Shown here: piece after piece, positions 23,159 to 35,128 of the stretch
How positions within the stretch are numbered: the stretch's first letter is position 1
Layout of the letters: each line of letters opens with the position of its first letter
Assembly: GCA_010405405.1 (NCBI GenBank)
Contig: MU004233.1
Coordinates: 492,370-556,369, forward strand
Reading direction: 5' to 3'
Origin: Microthyrium microscopicum
Taxonomy: Eukaryota > Ascomycota > Dothideomycetes > Microthyriales > Microthyriaceae
DNA: 64,000 nt
The notes under the pieces: generated by a model
What the model was told of the DNA's origin: nothing
The model's input: only the letters and a program-made list of their open reading frames with translations
Database searches by the model: none
Program-made: the position numbers and the translations under genes

Positions 23159-25228
23159 ATGGCAACTGATACACGCAAAATTGGTATGTAGCCCTTCAGT
23201 GACGCGAGAATAAATCTAACTTTTTCTAGCCATTCTGTCAGTCTATGACAAAACTGGTTTGCTTGATCTTGCTAATGGCTTGCTCAAATCAAATGTCCGG
23301 TAAGATAGTTCTAAAATTCTGACGGCATCCTTCTTATCTTTCCAGGTTACTCGCTTCAGGAGGTACTGCGCGTATGATACGGGATGCTGGCCTTGAGGTC
23401 GAGGATGTCTCCAGCATCACCAAGGCTCCTGAGATGCTTGGTGGTCGAGTCAAAACGCTCCATCCAGCTGTTCATGTACGAGTTGAACATTTGCAGAAGT
23501 GGTCGAATTACTAATATCAAATGTAGGGAGGAATTTTGGCACGAAACATAGAGTCCGACGAGAAAGATCTTGCGGAGCAAGGCATTAGTAAAGTCGATTA
23601 TGTCGTGTGCAATCTCTATCCATTCAAAGAGACTGTTGCGAAAACCAATGTTACCATTCCAGAAGCAGTGGAGGAGATTGATATTGGTACTTGGAAATCA
23701 TGAAAATCATGCATCTTAAACTGACTTGTTCAGGTGGCGTTACACTTCTCAGAGCCGCGGCCAAAAATCACTCAAGAGTGACCATTCTCAGCGACCCAAA
23801 TGACTACCCAAGTTTCTTGAAAGAAATAGAAGGTGGACAAGTATCAGAGCAATCGCGCCAACTATATGCCTTGAAAGCATTCACTCACACAGCCGACTAC
23901 GATAGTGCGATATCAGATTATTTCCGAAAGACATGGTCAAGTGAGCAGCAAATACCCCTGAGATATGGTGCAAACCCACATCAAAAACCAGCAGCAGCAT
24001 ACGTCAAGGAAGGAAAGCTACCATTCAAGGCCCTCGCAGGACAACCTGGATACATCAATCTTCTTGACGCATTAAACGCATGGGCTTTAGTAAAGGAACT
24101 TGACGAAGCTACTGGACTTGCCGCTGCTGCTAGCTTCAAGCATGTCTCCCCAGCTGGAGCTGCAATTGGTGTTCCTCTCTCTGAATCCGAAGCCAAGGTT
24201 TATATGGTACACGACATCGCAGGCATCGACGAATCACAACTGGTATGTGTATTTCAAATATTTGGCATTCATGCTGACAGTTCCAGGCACAAGCATACGC
24301 AAGAGCTCGTGGAGCCGATCGCATGTCGAGTTTCGGTGACCTGATTGCTCTTTCACGAAAAGTTGATGTCCCCACAGCGAAGATCATCTCAAGAGAAGTT
24401 TCCGACGGTGTAGTCGCTCCCGATTATGAGCCCGAAGCATTCGAGATCCTCAAGAAAAAGAAGGGCGGCAAATACCTGGTCCTCCAATTCGATAAATCAT
24501 TCGTCCCACCAGCACAAGAGACAAGGATGGTGTACGGCGTCTATCTCCAACAAGGACGGAACGACGTACAGATCAAAGCCGACGAAACATTTTCCAATGT
24601 GTTAGTTCCCAAAGGCGCCGACAAACTCCCCGAATCAGCTCGACGAGATCTCACAGTCGCCACTATCGCTCTCAAGTACACACAGTCCAATTCAGTATGC
24701 TATGCACTAAACGGCCAAGTTATTGGTCTCGGCGCAGGCCAACAATCACGTATCCACTGCACCCGTCTAGCCGGTGACAAGGCCGATAACTGGTGGATGC
24801 GATTTCACGAGCGCACACTCGCCCTACAATTCAAGCAAGGCACCAAACGCGCCGACAAGAGGTATTTTACTCCCGCCCCATGAAATTTCTGATACTAACA
24901 GATCTCTAGCAATGCCATCGACATGCTCTGCAGCAACCAAGTTCCCGCTAGCGGCGTCGAGCGCGAAGATTTTGAAAAGAATTTTGAAGCAGTCCCCACT
25001 CTCTTCACGCCTGAGGAGCGCAGTTCGTGGCTCTCCAAGCTGAGTGATGTAGCAGTCAGCAGCGATGCATTCTTCCCGTTCAGCGATAATGTGTATCGAC
25101 TGGGTCGCAGTGGAGTCAAATATGCGGCAGCACCCACGGGCAGTGTGAATGATGGTGCGGTGTTTGAGGCGGCGGGGAAGCTGGGGATAACGTTTGTAGA
25201 GCAGCCGATTCGTTTGTTCCATCATTAA
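23159..25228 (+). CDS. ADE17: Bifunctional AICAR transformylase / IMP cyclohydrolase (ATIC; ADE16/ADE17 type), 595 aa
   Basis: Catalyses the last two steps of de novo purine synthesis, AICAR to FAICAR and FAICAR to IMP, in the cytosol. Seven exons: 23159-23183, 23230-23299, 23346-23475, 23527-23686, 23734-24242, 24287-24861 and 24910-25228; introns of 44-51 bp, all GT..AG. The cyclohydrolase half shows [29 protein letters not shown] and CNLYPF. The transformylase half shows [18 protein letters not shown] with the catalytic Lys-His, GDLIALS and [16 protein letters not shown]. It ends in [25 protein letters not shown]. Length matches the family (about 590). Yeast has two isozymes; which name fits here is open. 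Confidence 0.97.
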
Positions 25229-25816
25229 AAGGATTGGAGGGTGGTCTGAGGAAGCATGGGAGTGGATAAAAGAGGCAGTTGCAAAGATGTACTGTAGTTC
25301 AACCATGTATGAAACGATAACGGCATACATTAAAATGCTGGAAATAGTATAAAGATGACTACTATTGCATTGAATCTCGATTGGTACTACGAAAGTTATC
25401 CACTGGCGCGACCGTGGATAATGAATACAATCGTGTCGATATACTATCCCAAGACCTATTTCTCCTCCCAGGTGCGGAGATTACCATAACTGGTAGGAAC
25501 AAGCCTAAGCTAGATCTCATACAGGCAGCTAAATTATTTTAGGTTCGACTAAAGTTATACCGGTATGTTCGTAATCCATCCGCTAGCCATCGACGATGGA
25601 GGCTTAATAGTGAAAGTCAACATTAGCTTGTGGGTTTTGGTTTGGATGCCAAACTTGAGGGTAGTCGGTCGCGAAGATAGTATGAAGAGAAGTATTTCAT
25701 ATATAAATCATGAATTCATTAGATGTATCTAACATTATTTTCCAATTTCCCATTTCACTGCCACTCGCATCCTCAAGATGGCGGCATTTTTCATATCATC
25801 ATGCTCATGTAATCAT
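25229..25816. other. Intergenic, 3' flanks of ATIC and the repeat-peptide gene
   Basis: The two genes converge here. No coding pattern or repeat recognised. Confidence 0.5.
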
Positions 25817-26623
25817 CTAGACATCAGTGCCAGCAGTGTCCAAGATCCCGCCAACTGGTGCAGCAAGAGTTGGCAGTCCAAGGGCTGTGACGAGGCCGGC
25901 AACATCAGGGCTCAAGTCGTTGAGAAGTTGACGTTTCTTCAAGTCAGTTCCAGCAGTGTCGAGAATTCCGCCGACTGGTGCGGCAATTGATGCTAGACCA
26001 AGAGTTGTTACGAGGCCGGCGACGTCGGGGCTGAGATCGTTGAGGAGTTGACGCTTCTTGAGGTCACTGCCGAGTGTGGTGACAACACCGCCGACACTTG
26101 GTGATAGCGTGCCGAGACCGAGACCAGCGAGCAGACCGGCAACGTCGGGGCTGAGATCGTTGAGAAGTTGGCGTTTCTTAAGGTCACTGCCGAGTGTAGT
26201 GACAACACCGCCGACGCTTGGTGATAGCGTGCCGAGTCCGAGGCTAGCAAGCAGGCCAGCAACGTCTGGGCTAAGATCATTGAGCAGCTGTCGCTTTTTT
26301 AGGTCGCTGCCGAGTGTAGTTACGACGCCGCCTACTGATGGTGATAGCGTGCCAAGTCCAAGACCTGCTAGAAGGCCGGCGACATCAGGGCTCAAGTCGT
26401 TGAGGAGTTGGCGTTTCTTGACGTCGTTGCCGAGGGTGGTTACAATGCCGCCTACGGAAGGTGATAGCGTGCCGAGTCCAAGACCTGCGAGAAGGCCTGC
26501 AACATCTGGGCTGAGGTCGGTGAGGAGTTGGCGTTTGTTGTTCTCTGGTTGAGGGTTTGCTACTGGAGCAGCGATGGCAGCTGTGGCCAATGAGGCGATT
26601 GTGATTGATTTGATGAAATGCAT
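25817..26623 (-). CDS. Kex2-processed repeat protein (KEP): secreted precursor of six 40-residue peptides, 268 aa
   Basis: Signal peptide (residues 1-19, MHFIKSITIASLATAAIAAP) and a short pro-region are followed by six repeats that each begin right after a KR: residues 32-71, 72-111, 112-151, 152-191, 192-231 and 232-268. Each starts QLLNDLSPDVAGL and the first five end in KKR, classic sites for the Golgi protease Kex2. The peptides are hydrophobic, rich in Gly, Leu, Val and Ser, with no Cys, Tyr or Trp. Repeats 1-4 share LGLGTLSPSVGG. Repeats 5 and 6 differ (LA..APVGGILDTAGTD). Relatives of this architecture include mating factors, repellent-type surface peptides and dikaritin RiPP precursors. 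Lack of Tyr and of a UstYa-type neighbour argues against a dikaritin. TATA at 26760-26767 supports expression. Confidence 0.88.
   Translation of the reverse strand: MHFIKSITIASLATAAIAAPVANPQPENNKRQLLTDLSPDVAGLLAGLGLGTLSPSVGGIVTTLGNDVKKRQLLNDLSPDVAGLLAGLGLGTLSPSVGGVVTTLGSDLKKRQLLNDLSPDVAGLLASLGLGTLSPSVGGVVTTLGSDLKKRQLLNDLSPDVAGLLAGLGLGTLSPSVGGVVTTLGSDLKKRQLLNDLSPDVAGLVTTLGLASIAAPVGGILDTAGTDLKKRQLLNDLSPDVAGLVTALGLPTLAAPVGGILDTAGTDV
25820..26530 (-). repeat. Six tandem 120-bp coding repeats
   Basis: In-frame DNA repeats of the KEP gene. Units 1-4 are close at the nucleotide level; units 5-6 form a separate diverged pair, which suggests two rounds of duplication or homogenisation within each subgroup. 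Confidence 0.9.
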
Positions 26624-26759
26624 TGTGAAGTAGGGAATATGATAGTAGATGTAAGAGGTCTTGGGGTAGAAGAGATATGGAAGATCTTATTGGAGTAGAT
26701 GATGGAGTTGGAAGTATTGGTTGTTGATGAGATTGGTATTTCGAGCAGTTTGGGTCGTC

Positions 26760-26767
26760 TTATATAC
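26760..26767 (-). promoter_or_regulatory. TATA box of the KEP gene
   Basis: TATATAAG on the minus strand, about 137 bp upstream of the ATG at 26623. Confidence 0.5.
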
Positions 26768-27194
26768 ACCTGCTTGATGCTTTCTCGACGTGACAGCACA
26801 TGTTCTTCATTCTTGGACAGAATAGAACCATCGTCATCTTCGGATACACCGTTCTTGAGATCGACAATGTAACTGTTGAGTTGTGGATGTTGAAGCACGA
26901 TCGACAGCAGCGATTTTGACAGCTTCCTTGCCTCAGCTGAAGCCATTCACAGTTGGTTGTTTCTTAGCCTTGACACATGCAACGTTGAGACCTTGGACTC
27001 TGCATCTCTGGTCATTTTGCTGGTTCAGTGTGAAGATCGTTCTTAACTTTCATGGATGATTGGAGTCTTGGAGATGTGGTAGCTGAAGATCGGCATGTGT
27101 TTGGCCCGACCTGTAGGCAACACTGATGGATATCACGGCATAGAAGTCTCGGAGGTCGGATAATTTCTTTGAATCCTGAATCTGATGATGGGAC

Positions 27195-27597
27195 CTACTG
27201 TGCAATTACGTCAAAATGCTTTGGGAGAAGGTCAAGTATAGTCGCATGGCCTTTTTGACGGCTGGCTGGTGTGAGACCATCGGAGGAGAATGTGGTGGAT
27301 GGCACGCTGGCTAGGAAGTCATTATACTCAGATATCCAATGTAGTGGTTGTAGTAGGACTACAGGCAGTCGAACGAACGCATGTCCCTGCTTGGTACAAC
27401 GGTAAGGCTCTACCTATACTAACGACTAGCTCGTTGAGATCTCCGGCTTGCGGTACGGTAGCCAGATGCGGGCGGGATCGACGAACGCTCCCATCCACCG
27501 AGCTTGTGAGAATATCGTGACACCAGCGAAGCAGTAAGCGTGGGTGATGAATATGTCCGTCTTGACACTGCACGTAAAGCAACCGAGGTCGTCTTCA
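27195..27597 (-). pseudogene. Possible coding relic, unassigned
   Basis: Reading the minus strand from 27597 in one frame gives protein-like sequence (..TDIFITHAYCFAGVTIF.., WLPYRKPEI, then after two stops ..CTKQGHAFVRLPVVLL.., DLLPKHFDVIAQ). The two in-frame TAG codons and absence of a start argue for decay. No family assigned. Confidence 0.3.
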
Positions 27598-28830
27598 ACA
27601 GACTGAAGTTTCTAGATCTTGGTGGGATTCGAAGTCGTCGAACACTCGCAACGCATTCGTAGATGTTGAATTCGAGGCTCATCACTCGAGTACAAAATCA
27701 TCAGTGGGGGAAGAAAGAGAACCAGGGACATGGCTCAGGCCCGGAAAGGGTCCGCGATTATGTTCAATCGGAAATACCTCCGATATGGTTGCACCACGAT
27801 CTTGAAGATCTCCAAGATCTGCGCTTGCGCCAAAGCATACCAAGATTTAACGCGCTTTCTTCCAGTTAGACCCTGCGATTTCAACGACGGCTCCTTGACG
27901 GTGCACTTCCATCTCGGTTGCCCATACTGCATAAGACCTTCGCTTAGTGACTGAATGTATTGGGCCACTCTGCATGTACTTCAATGGATCTAAGACAACC
28001 ACGATCCTGGTTCCCCAGCTCCTTTGGAACTGCCGTTGACTAAGACGACGAAAAACATCGTCATATTTGGCAGTTTTGGTTCCTTCCAAGAAACTTGACC
28101 GTCGGTGTGGGACAGAGCCGCATATCCGACAGGCGGATGGCTGGCTCAAAGTGGAACCACTAGACGAGTATCCATGCTCCCTGTCTAACTTCAACCCAAC
28201 TCTTGCCAACTGACTACCGTAGACACATGCGAGGATTACATTCGAAGGTGATCTGAACGAATGATAATCTGGATCAAGAGAAAGGAACACACTCCATCAA
28301 GTCAGTGTTTCACATATTCTACGGGATTAGGAGTATTCAGGAAGCTCATGTCGTTGAAATCAGAAGATTCCAATGCTAGTATCAAAAACCTGCAGCATAA
28401 AAAACGCCCGAGTTTGAGAAGCGAAAAAAAACTTGCGCCCTAGCGCACGCTCCGTTTCGCGGTCTACAAAAAAGAGGAGGGTGGAGTGTCCAGAAAGTGG
28501 CAGGTGTAAAATGGCGCCATGCAGGCGTGCTCAGATCTTCCCTGTGGACGAAGCTTGGAACTTGCAAGATACCTTCAAAGATCGAAACTCATGACTTGCT
28601 TCGATTCGGGACTTGGCTGGGAATCGTGAGTTCATCGAAGCGAGTTATCTTCGTGCAATTGGCTGGGAAGGACTTTGGCGATCCCAATGTGACATGGTGT
28701 GGAGGACTTGGAACTTTGGAAGTATGTTGCATCGTGATCTAGGAGCGTAGTGTAAGTCAACGAAAAAGATAATACCTTTTAAGTCATTGTAAAGACCGAG
28801 AGCGGAAGATGATCAGAGTCCTCAGTCCTA

Positions 28831-29600
28831 TCATAACTGCAGGGTAAGAGACCTTATCTGTTCAAAAGCTATGTCGGCGAGTTTCGCAAGAAGCAGCCCA
28901 ATCTTGATTTTTGATAGAACCTGACAACTTGTTTCGGAAACTGACTTTTGATGAGCTATTGGAAGGCAATATACAACCAAAGATAGCCAGTCCACTGTTT
29001 CCTCGTGAATAACTTCAAAGTGAAGTTCCACGTTGTCGGGAAACTTCATTTCTTCCTTGTCTTGGTCACTGCCTTCTGAATTGTACCTGAGCTCGTACAG
29101 ACGCACCTTCATCAAAACCTTAAAAAGAGTGTGTGACTAGAATGGTCTTCAGGAAGCCAATCTAAGCTTCCTGTCAAGGGACCAAAACTGGCTTGCCTGA
29201 TTCTACCCGTCAAGTGCAGAGTTGCTGGAAGCACTTCTTTGCAAGCAAAGTCTTATACTCCGAGCCAGACATGGACGAAATCCTATTGATAGAGGGAATA
29301 CCATGATTTAGCCAAGCGAGGGAGTGTATATTCGGAAAATCTATCTCACATATTGCAACCGGTTGACAAAATAAATGGCGTGCTCCCATCAACTCCGGTG
29401 TCTCCCATCGCGCACTAGGAAGAGAATATGCTTCAACCCCCAGCGCAATCGATAGAGAATCAACGGTTCTACGCAATTACAGGGTAATAAAGTACTCGGT
29501 CAAGAAGCGTAGCAGATGGTAGCCACTACACTTGATGGGAGCGCGCCATTCGTTCTGTCGGCTAGTTGATATTGGTTTTGCCACATAATGCTGTGATCCT
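28831..29600 (-). pseudogene. Decayed copy of a conserved fungal gene of unknown function
   Basis: Minus-strand coding-like segments lie in the order ..SRQNEWRAPIK.. (29530-29562), ..SLAWLNHGIPSINRISSM.. (29476-29210) and ..NVELHFEVIHEETVDWLSL.. (29115-28831). Between the last two, an otherwise protein-like stretch (RVESGKPVLVP..FLKTILVTHSF) is cut by TGA (29210-29212), TGA (29174-29176), TAG (29162-29164) and more. Such clustered stops with the rest readable fit C-to-T mutation of a formerly open frame. A short part resembles the relic at 13.9-14.6 kb. Function unknown. Confidence 0.45.
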
Positions 29601-30510
29601 TTGCCAGAAAGGTGCACTCAGCATCAGATACTGCAGCTGCAGGCCTTCGGGACTACTCTACGTATGTAACATAAAAATTTACTGGGGATCGTCGTGAAGT
29701 CTACAAAAAAGAGCTCAAAAACAACGAGTTTAGACTGTTATGTGACCAGAACAAACCATTAGAGACTAGCCTTCGTAGTATAGATAGAGAGTCCTGCAGT
29801 AGTATACAGTAAAATTTGAATTACAATTAGTATCTGCTTTCTTGTTAGATTCGGAATGCAGGCATCGAACCTGTAGGCTGTAATATCCTTTTGAATATAC
29901 AAATACAACGCTTGATGCAAAATTTCGATTGAAAGTGACAGAAAATGATAGTCGGCATACCTTAGTATGAAGAATAGTATGATATATGAAGAGAGCAAGC
30001 AGAGGACATTCTGTGGTTTGTATACAGTAATATCAGTGATATGAAAAAGTTCAATATCAAGACAGCTTGGGTAGCTCTTTTGATTAGAGCGTTGCACTTC
30101 CAGTATTGAGCTTTTTCTGGGGTCTCACAGCTACATTTTTTCACTGTAGAGGCATTGGCTTCCAAAGTTGTGCTGGCCTCGATAATTTTTGGACTGACAT
30201 CACTGACAATCAAATCTGGGACTGGAGTTGTTGTTGAAAATGTGAAGCTCAAAATGTGGTGTAAGCATCCCTGGTCGGCGCTAGCTACAAATCAGGGATA
30301 GCGGGAGCTAACCCCTGCTCACGCCACCATAGATTCCTGAGCTTCATCAAATCGTTGACCTATCTTTCTCAAAATCTAAGGCCAAATGTGAGGAACCATC
30401 GCCCTCCCGCCTCATATCTCTCCCATTGGTGTCGCGTGTGTATTCTTTCGTCATGAACCAATGCTGTGCTGTGCTATTTCCGAGGTGTCTGAACCGAAGA
30501 GCTTGTTCCA
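29601..30510. other. Intergenic, upstream of the FUSC-like gene
   Basis: Minus-strand open frames at 29759-30097 and 29962-30252 encode hydrophobic stretches but have no convincing start or family. The last 200 bp are the presumed promoter of the next gene. Confidence 0.4.
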
Positions 30511-33500
30511 ATGGCATCGACATCAGAAGCATCCAAAGCGCCTCGACGGTTCATACGGCCTAGTGTATGTCATACAACACCCTCTCCCATAAAGAACTAT
30601 ATTCTCTGACCGTCGCTACAGCTTCGACAAGCTACGCTAGTTCTCCCCAAGACTGGAGAACATGTCCGTCGCGTCTTCACCCTTACTCCCAATGGCAACG
30701 ACTCGCCCAATGCCTCCTCCTCCGCTGTGCCTACCCGTCGACGCCCGCTCCTGCGGGGCAGCCCAGACTCGCTGTTAGAAATACTCTCCGTCTTGTCCGG
30801 CGGCTTTCTTGAAGCAGCAAATTCGACGACGGGACGCGGCGTCTTCAAATGCGCCATTGCGTACACACTCGGCTCGCTCTTTACATTCGTGCCTGGGTTG
30901 ACAGACCTGCTTGGCCATGGCGATGGAAAGCATATGGTGGCTACAGTTAGCGTATACTTTCACCCGGCGCGCAGTATGGGCAGCATGCTGGAAGCGACAG
31001 GTCTGGCATGCGCGGCATTCGTATATGCCGCTGTCGTGAGCTTTGCTAGCATGGCAGTCAGCTTGTTCTTCGGGCGGCAACATATGCTCACAGCAGGCCA
31101 CGTAATCGTGTTGATAATATTCTGTGGTGGTGGACTTGGCGCGGTGGGCTGGACGAAGCAGAAACTGGGCAACCCGCTTGTCAACGTTGCGTGTTCGCTG
31201 GTTAGTCTAGTGATCATCACAGTACTGACGCGCGAGGGCTCGGTACAAGCCGCGAAGTTTTCGTACGACAAGGTGGTGCAAGTGCTCAAAATGGTGTCGA
31301 TGGGCGTTTTGGCGTCGGCCCTGGTCTCGTTTTCGATCATGCCGCGTTCGGCGCGTAAAGAGCTACGTGATGATTTGGTTAAGATTACGGATTTGTTGGA
31401 GGAGATTTTGACGGCGATCACGAGGGGATTTTTGAGCGGGAGCGAGTATGATTTGGATAATGATTCATTTCGAGCTGCGCAGCGTGGATATAAGAGCACG
31501 TTTACCTCGCTAGTGAAGAATTTGCGAGAAAGCAAATTTGAGCACTATGCAGTCGGTACCGCAGATGAGCACGAGATGGAAGTCAAACTGGTTAAATGCA
31601 TTGAGCGTCTTGCGCAAAGTCTATTCGGGCTCAGAAGTGCAGCCTCTACACAATTTCAGCTACTGGAAAAGGAACAAAATGGTTATGGAGGTCTTTCAAG
31701 GGTGTCATCTGAGGGTGACATGTTCTCGAGTCCAGTGCAAACGATGAATTCAGTAAACTTCGATCGGCCGACACATCTAACTTTGGATGCGATAGTAGAG
31801 CTTCCCGAATCACCACAAAATGAGCTAGATCGAATGATGACTGCGGAATCTCGAGGCTCTGTAACAGCTACTGGTGCAGCAGAGATATTTTCCATGTTCA
31901 TCAGCCAATTGGGGCCACCCATGAAATCATTGGCATTTACATTGAAGGAAGTGCTCAACGAGTTGCCTTTTGGGCCACCACCAAAATATGACATTACCTT
32001 CGATCAGAACTTCACCCATAGCTTAGAAGATGCGCGAGATCTTTATATCACGGCAAGAAAGGAGGCCTTGGAAATGTTGTATACTCAGCGAGTATGGGCA
32101 AGGAATCGATCTCCAGAGGTTGCGGCCGATTATGAAGAAGTCGCGGCAAGTTGTGGGCATTTCAGTTCCTCCCTTGAGGATTTTGCAGAAGATACGATTC
32201 ATTATTTGGAAATATTAGACGATCTCAAGGATCTTCTTCAAGCAAAACCACGACAGCGAAGTTGGAACTGGTTAAAATTCTGGAAACGCAAGTCCCCAAA
32301 AACCGAGCATTTACGTGAGGAAGAGGAGCGTCTTCTGGGTAGTCAAAATCCAGAATCATCGACTCGCCGAGAACCAAGTCCGCATCTCATAAAACATCCC
32401 CGAGAACAAAAGATTGTCAAAAACAGAGATGAAAGCCATAGATCAGTACAAGTCTGGAAGCTCCTAGCTCCATTACGTCGGGAAGATATCAAATACGCGA
32501 TCAAAGTTGGAACTGGTGCAGTCATATACGCCATGTTCTCGTTCATACCAGCAACTAGGCCAATTTATGCTCTGTGGCGTGGCGAATGGGGACTTTTGTC
32601 ATACATGTTGGTAGCCTCCATGACGATAGGAGCGTCTAATACTACTGGCCTCCAGCGATTCATCGGTACATGCATGGGGGCCATCATAGGAGTTCTGTCA
32701 TGGATCATATCAACAGGAAATCCAGTCGCACTTGCTTTCTTCGGTTGGTTGGTATCACTGTGGTGCTTTTACATCATTCTGGGGCAAGGGAAAGGACCAA
32801 TGGGTCGCTTTATCTTACTAACATACAACCTCTCTTGCCTATATGCGTATTCGCTGTCCGCAAAAGATGACGAAGACGATGACGATGAAGGTGGTAATAC
32901 ACCAGACATCTACGAAATTGTCGGCCATCGAGTGGTTGCTGTTATCAGTGGCTGCCTCTGGGGCATCATCGTGACACGACTTATCTGGCCTATTTCTGCT
33001 CGTCGCAAGGTCAAAGATGGGACGGCCCTATTATGGCTACGAATGGGTCTAATCTGGAAGCGCGATCCACTGCAGATTTTACTCGATGGGCCAACTCGAA
33101 GTACTTACATGGACATTCGAGAATCAATTGACTTGCAGCGTTATCTCAATCGTCTAGAAGCGCTGAGGAGTAGCGCCACACACGAATTCGATCTGCGAGG
33201 ACCTTTCGCCGATGCGACATACAGTCAGATTCTAGAGCGGACTGGAAGACTACTTGGCTCGTTCCATGCAATGAGCGTGGTAATATCCAAGGACCTTAAG
33301 GCATCACCTGGCGAAGCCGAGTTACTCCAACTAACAACCGGCGAGCGCAAAGAACTCTCTGCTCGCATCAGCCATTTGTTCTCCGGTAAGTTCCTTGATT
33401 TCTCACTTACTTCTAGAAATTGACAAGTGCCAGTCCTCGCATCGTCCATGAAGCTAGAATACCCCATGAACGACACCCTCCCAAACATTGAGCATGCTCG

Positions 33501-33750
33501 TGATCGCTTTCTAGCCAAACTGTTCGCTTGCCGCAAACAAGAAAACCTAGAGAAGAAAGCTACAGACGAAGACTTTGAGGTTCTCTACGCCTACGGTATG
33601 ATTTGCACTCGACTGATGTTAGCAATCAGATGTTGACTGAGGATTATAGGTCTTGTAACTGGCCAGATCGCAGACGAAATTGAAGGCATTGGCAAGTGTA
33701 TCGAGCAGCTCTACGGAGTGTTGGATGAAGATAGCTTGAAGTTGCGGTAG
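30511..33750 (+). CDS. Brefeldin-A-sensitivity / FUSC-like (DUF2421) polytopic membrane protein, 1026 aa
   Basis: Large membrane protein of the fungal BRE4-like family, related to fusaric-acid/aromatic-acid exporters and plant ALMT channels; substrate not established. Exons: 30511-30564, 30622-33385, 33434-33595 and 33650-33750; joins keep frame (RPS-LRQATL, HLFS-VLASSM, YAYG-LVTGQ). The first hydrophobic block (GVFKCAIAYTLGSLFTFVP onward) holds about six TM segments. A long soluble middle with coiled-coil-like helices and a basic stretch follows. A second TM block begins at IKVGTGAVIYAMF and includes RGEWGLLSYMLV and LGQGKGPMGRFI; an acidic run (DDEDDDDEGG) lies in a loop. The start is an ATG in a short first exon. 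Convincing and intact. Confidence 0.88.
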
Positions 33751-34517
33751 ACCGGTCCAGAATGGGTCATCAAACATTTACTCAAGTGAGGCTCAAGATC
33801 AGGGTTCAGATCAACTCACATCACGAAATAGATCTGCTCCATGACGGACCATTACTCGGGCCATTTTCTAACCCAGTTCTGATGGCTGGGATCGGTCACA
33901 GGGTACCTTTCTCGAACAAGCCGCTTCCCACCAACTGGATTTGGCCCCAACCTGAAGTAATTCGACGTCTAACAAATTCAAACGAATAATTTCGAATACC
34001 CTTTGCAAGTGGATCGTTCTTCAACTTATACCCTAAATAGAGACAGAACTGACCCCACAGTAAAAGGTTATTTGTTGCTGTTTTTGGGTTTCTCGAGCAA
34101 TTGTCTCCTTTGGCTTCTGGAAGTATGCGCAGCCTGCGAAACGCCAATGGCAAAGAGAGGTGTTTGAAAACACTAGCCCGTGGCTCGAAACGTTCAGACC
34201 TTCCAAGATCTTCTTTAAGAGCCTCCAGGAACCGACAGGGGTAGGGTGTTGTGATTGGTGTGGAGACCTGTCAATATGCACATCATTGTTTTAGGTTCGC
34301 AGATTCAAGACAACTTCGCTACACCTTCAATGTACTGCGGATCTCGCAGCTTGCAACACCAAAAAATGTTATTAACTTTGCCGATTTGACAAAAACCCGG
34401 ATTTCATGTGATTTGCGAGTATGGGTAGAGTTATTCCTGGTATGCTGATTTTGGGAGATCGATCATGGTTGAGTTGGGGGTCAGAGTTGGTTGTTTCAGT
34501 GCTTATGGGATATTTGG

Positions 34518-34552
34518 GCGGGAGGAATTGCGGGAGGAATGGCGGGAGGAAT
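34518..34552. repeat. GCGGGAGGAAT, three copies at 12-bp period
   Basis: Three exact GCGGGAGGAAT copies separated by a single base, about 600 bp upstream of the cutinase-like gene. Confidence 0.85.
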
Positions 34553-34987
34553 AACTCTATATTTCGAAGAGTCTAGTTGATTCTCACAGGCAACGCGAAA
34601 TACTTTCTGCGAGTATGCTAACAGCAGTGTGGTTGACAACTTCGGCGTTGCATCCATACTACTCTACTCGAAGCTTGATGCCTTCAACAACCAAATACGT
34701 CTTCACCAGCAATCAACCATGTTAATTTGAGAGGCTCATCAAGTAACAAAATGTTCTCCGCTTTCATGGATTAAACTAACATTTAATAGGTATTATGCAG
34801 ATTTACAGGCCACAGTTTTGCACTAGCCAGGAACGCTGGATACTTCCGCAACGAACCCACTGTTTCGACTCCCGCATGTCACTTCTTGGCCGCATGATCG
34901 ACAACGGAGAATCGGACAACTAACTAACAACCATTAAGCAATTTTCGCTTTTCATACATGTATCCTGCATACAACATGTCGGAGAAA

Positions 34988-34993
34988 TATAAA
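34988..34993 (+). promoter_or_regulatory. TATA box of the cutinase-like gene
   Basis: TATAAA about 136 bp before the ATG at 35129, which itself sits in a good context (CACCATGG). Confidence 0.5.
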
Positions 34994-35128
34994 TTCTGTA
35001 TCAACGCCGGTCTTTTCTGCCCTTATCCACCAGATCGCTGATATCATTCCTTCTTCAGCATCTGTTCGAACTTCGCCTTTAAACACACAACCCACACTCT
35101 TTCAGCAACTACAATCACTAAGCTCACC

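Larger units (their letters stand above)
26624..28830. other. Gene-poor region
   Basis: The first 150 bp are the KEP promoter. Open frames here (for example minus 27847-28290 and plus 28497-28742) lack ATG starts or family motifs. One stretch, 27195-27597 minus, looks like a coding relic and is listed separately. No RNA gene or intact CDS seen. Confidence 0.45.
33751..35128. other. Intergenic, promoter of the cutinase-like gene
   Basis: Contains a short 12-bp-period repeat (34518-34552) and a TATA box (34988-34993). Short open frames on both strands show no motif. Confidence 0.5.

Noticed and set aside
26058-26552. Plus-strand frame of repeated RSLPSVVTTPP units opposite the KEP gene
   Set aside because: Antisense shadow of the 120-bp repeats.
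26560-26946. 128-aa minus-strand ORF overlapping the KEP start
   Set aside because: It spans the KEP promoter, TATA box and leader in another frame; no family motif.
27847-28290. 147-aa minus-strand ORF as a gene
   Set aside because: Starts at GTG, no ATG in a useful place, no family motif, Ser/Arg-rich as expected of chance frames.
29850-29880. tRNA-like T-arm (GGTTCGATGCC on the minus strand)
   Set aside because: No matching acceptor stem or anticodon arm could be folded around it.
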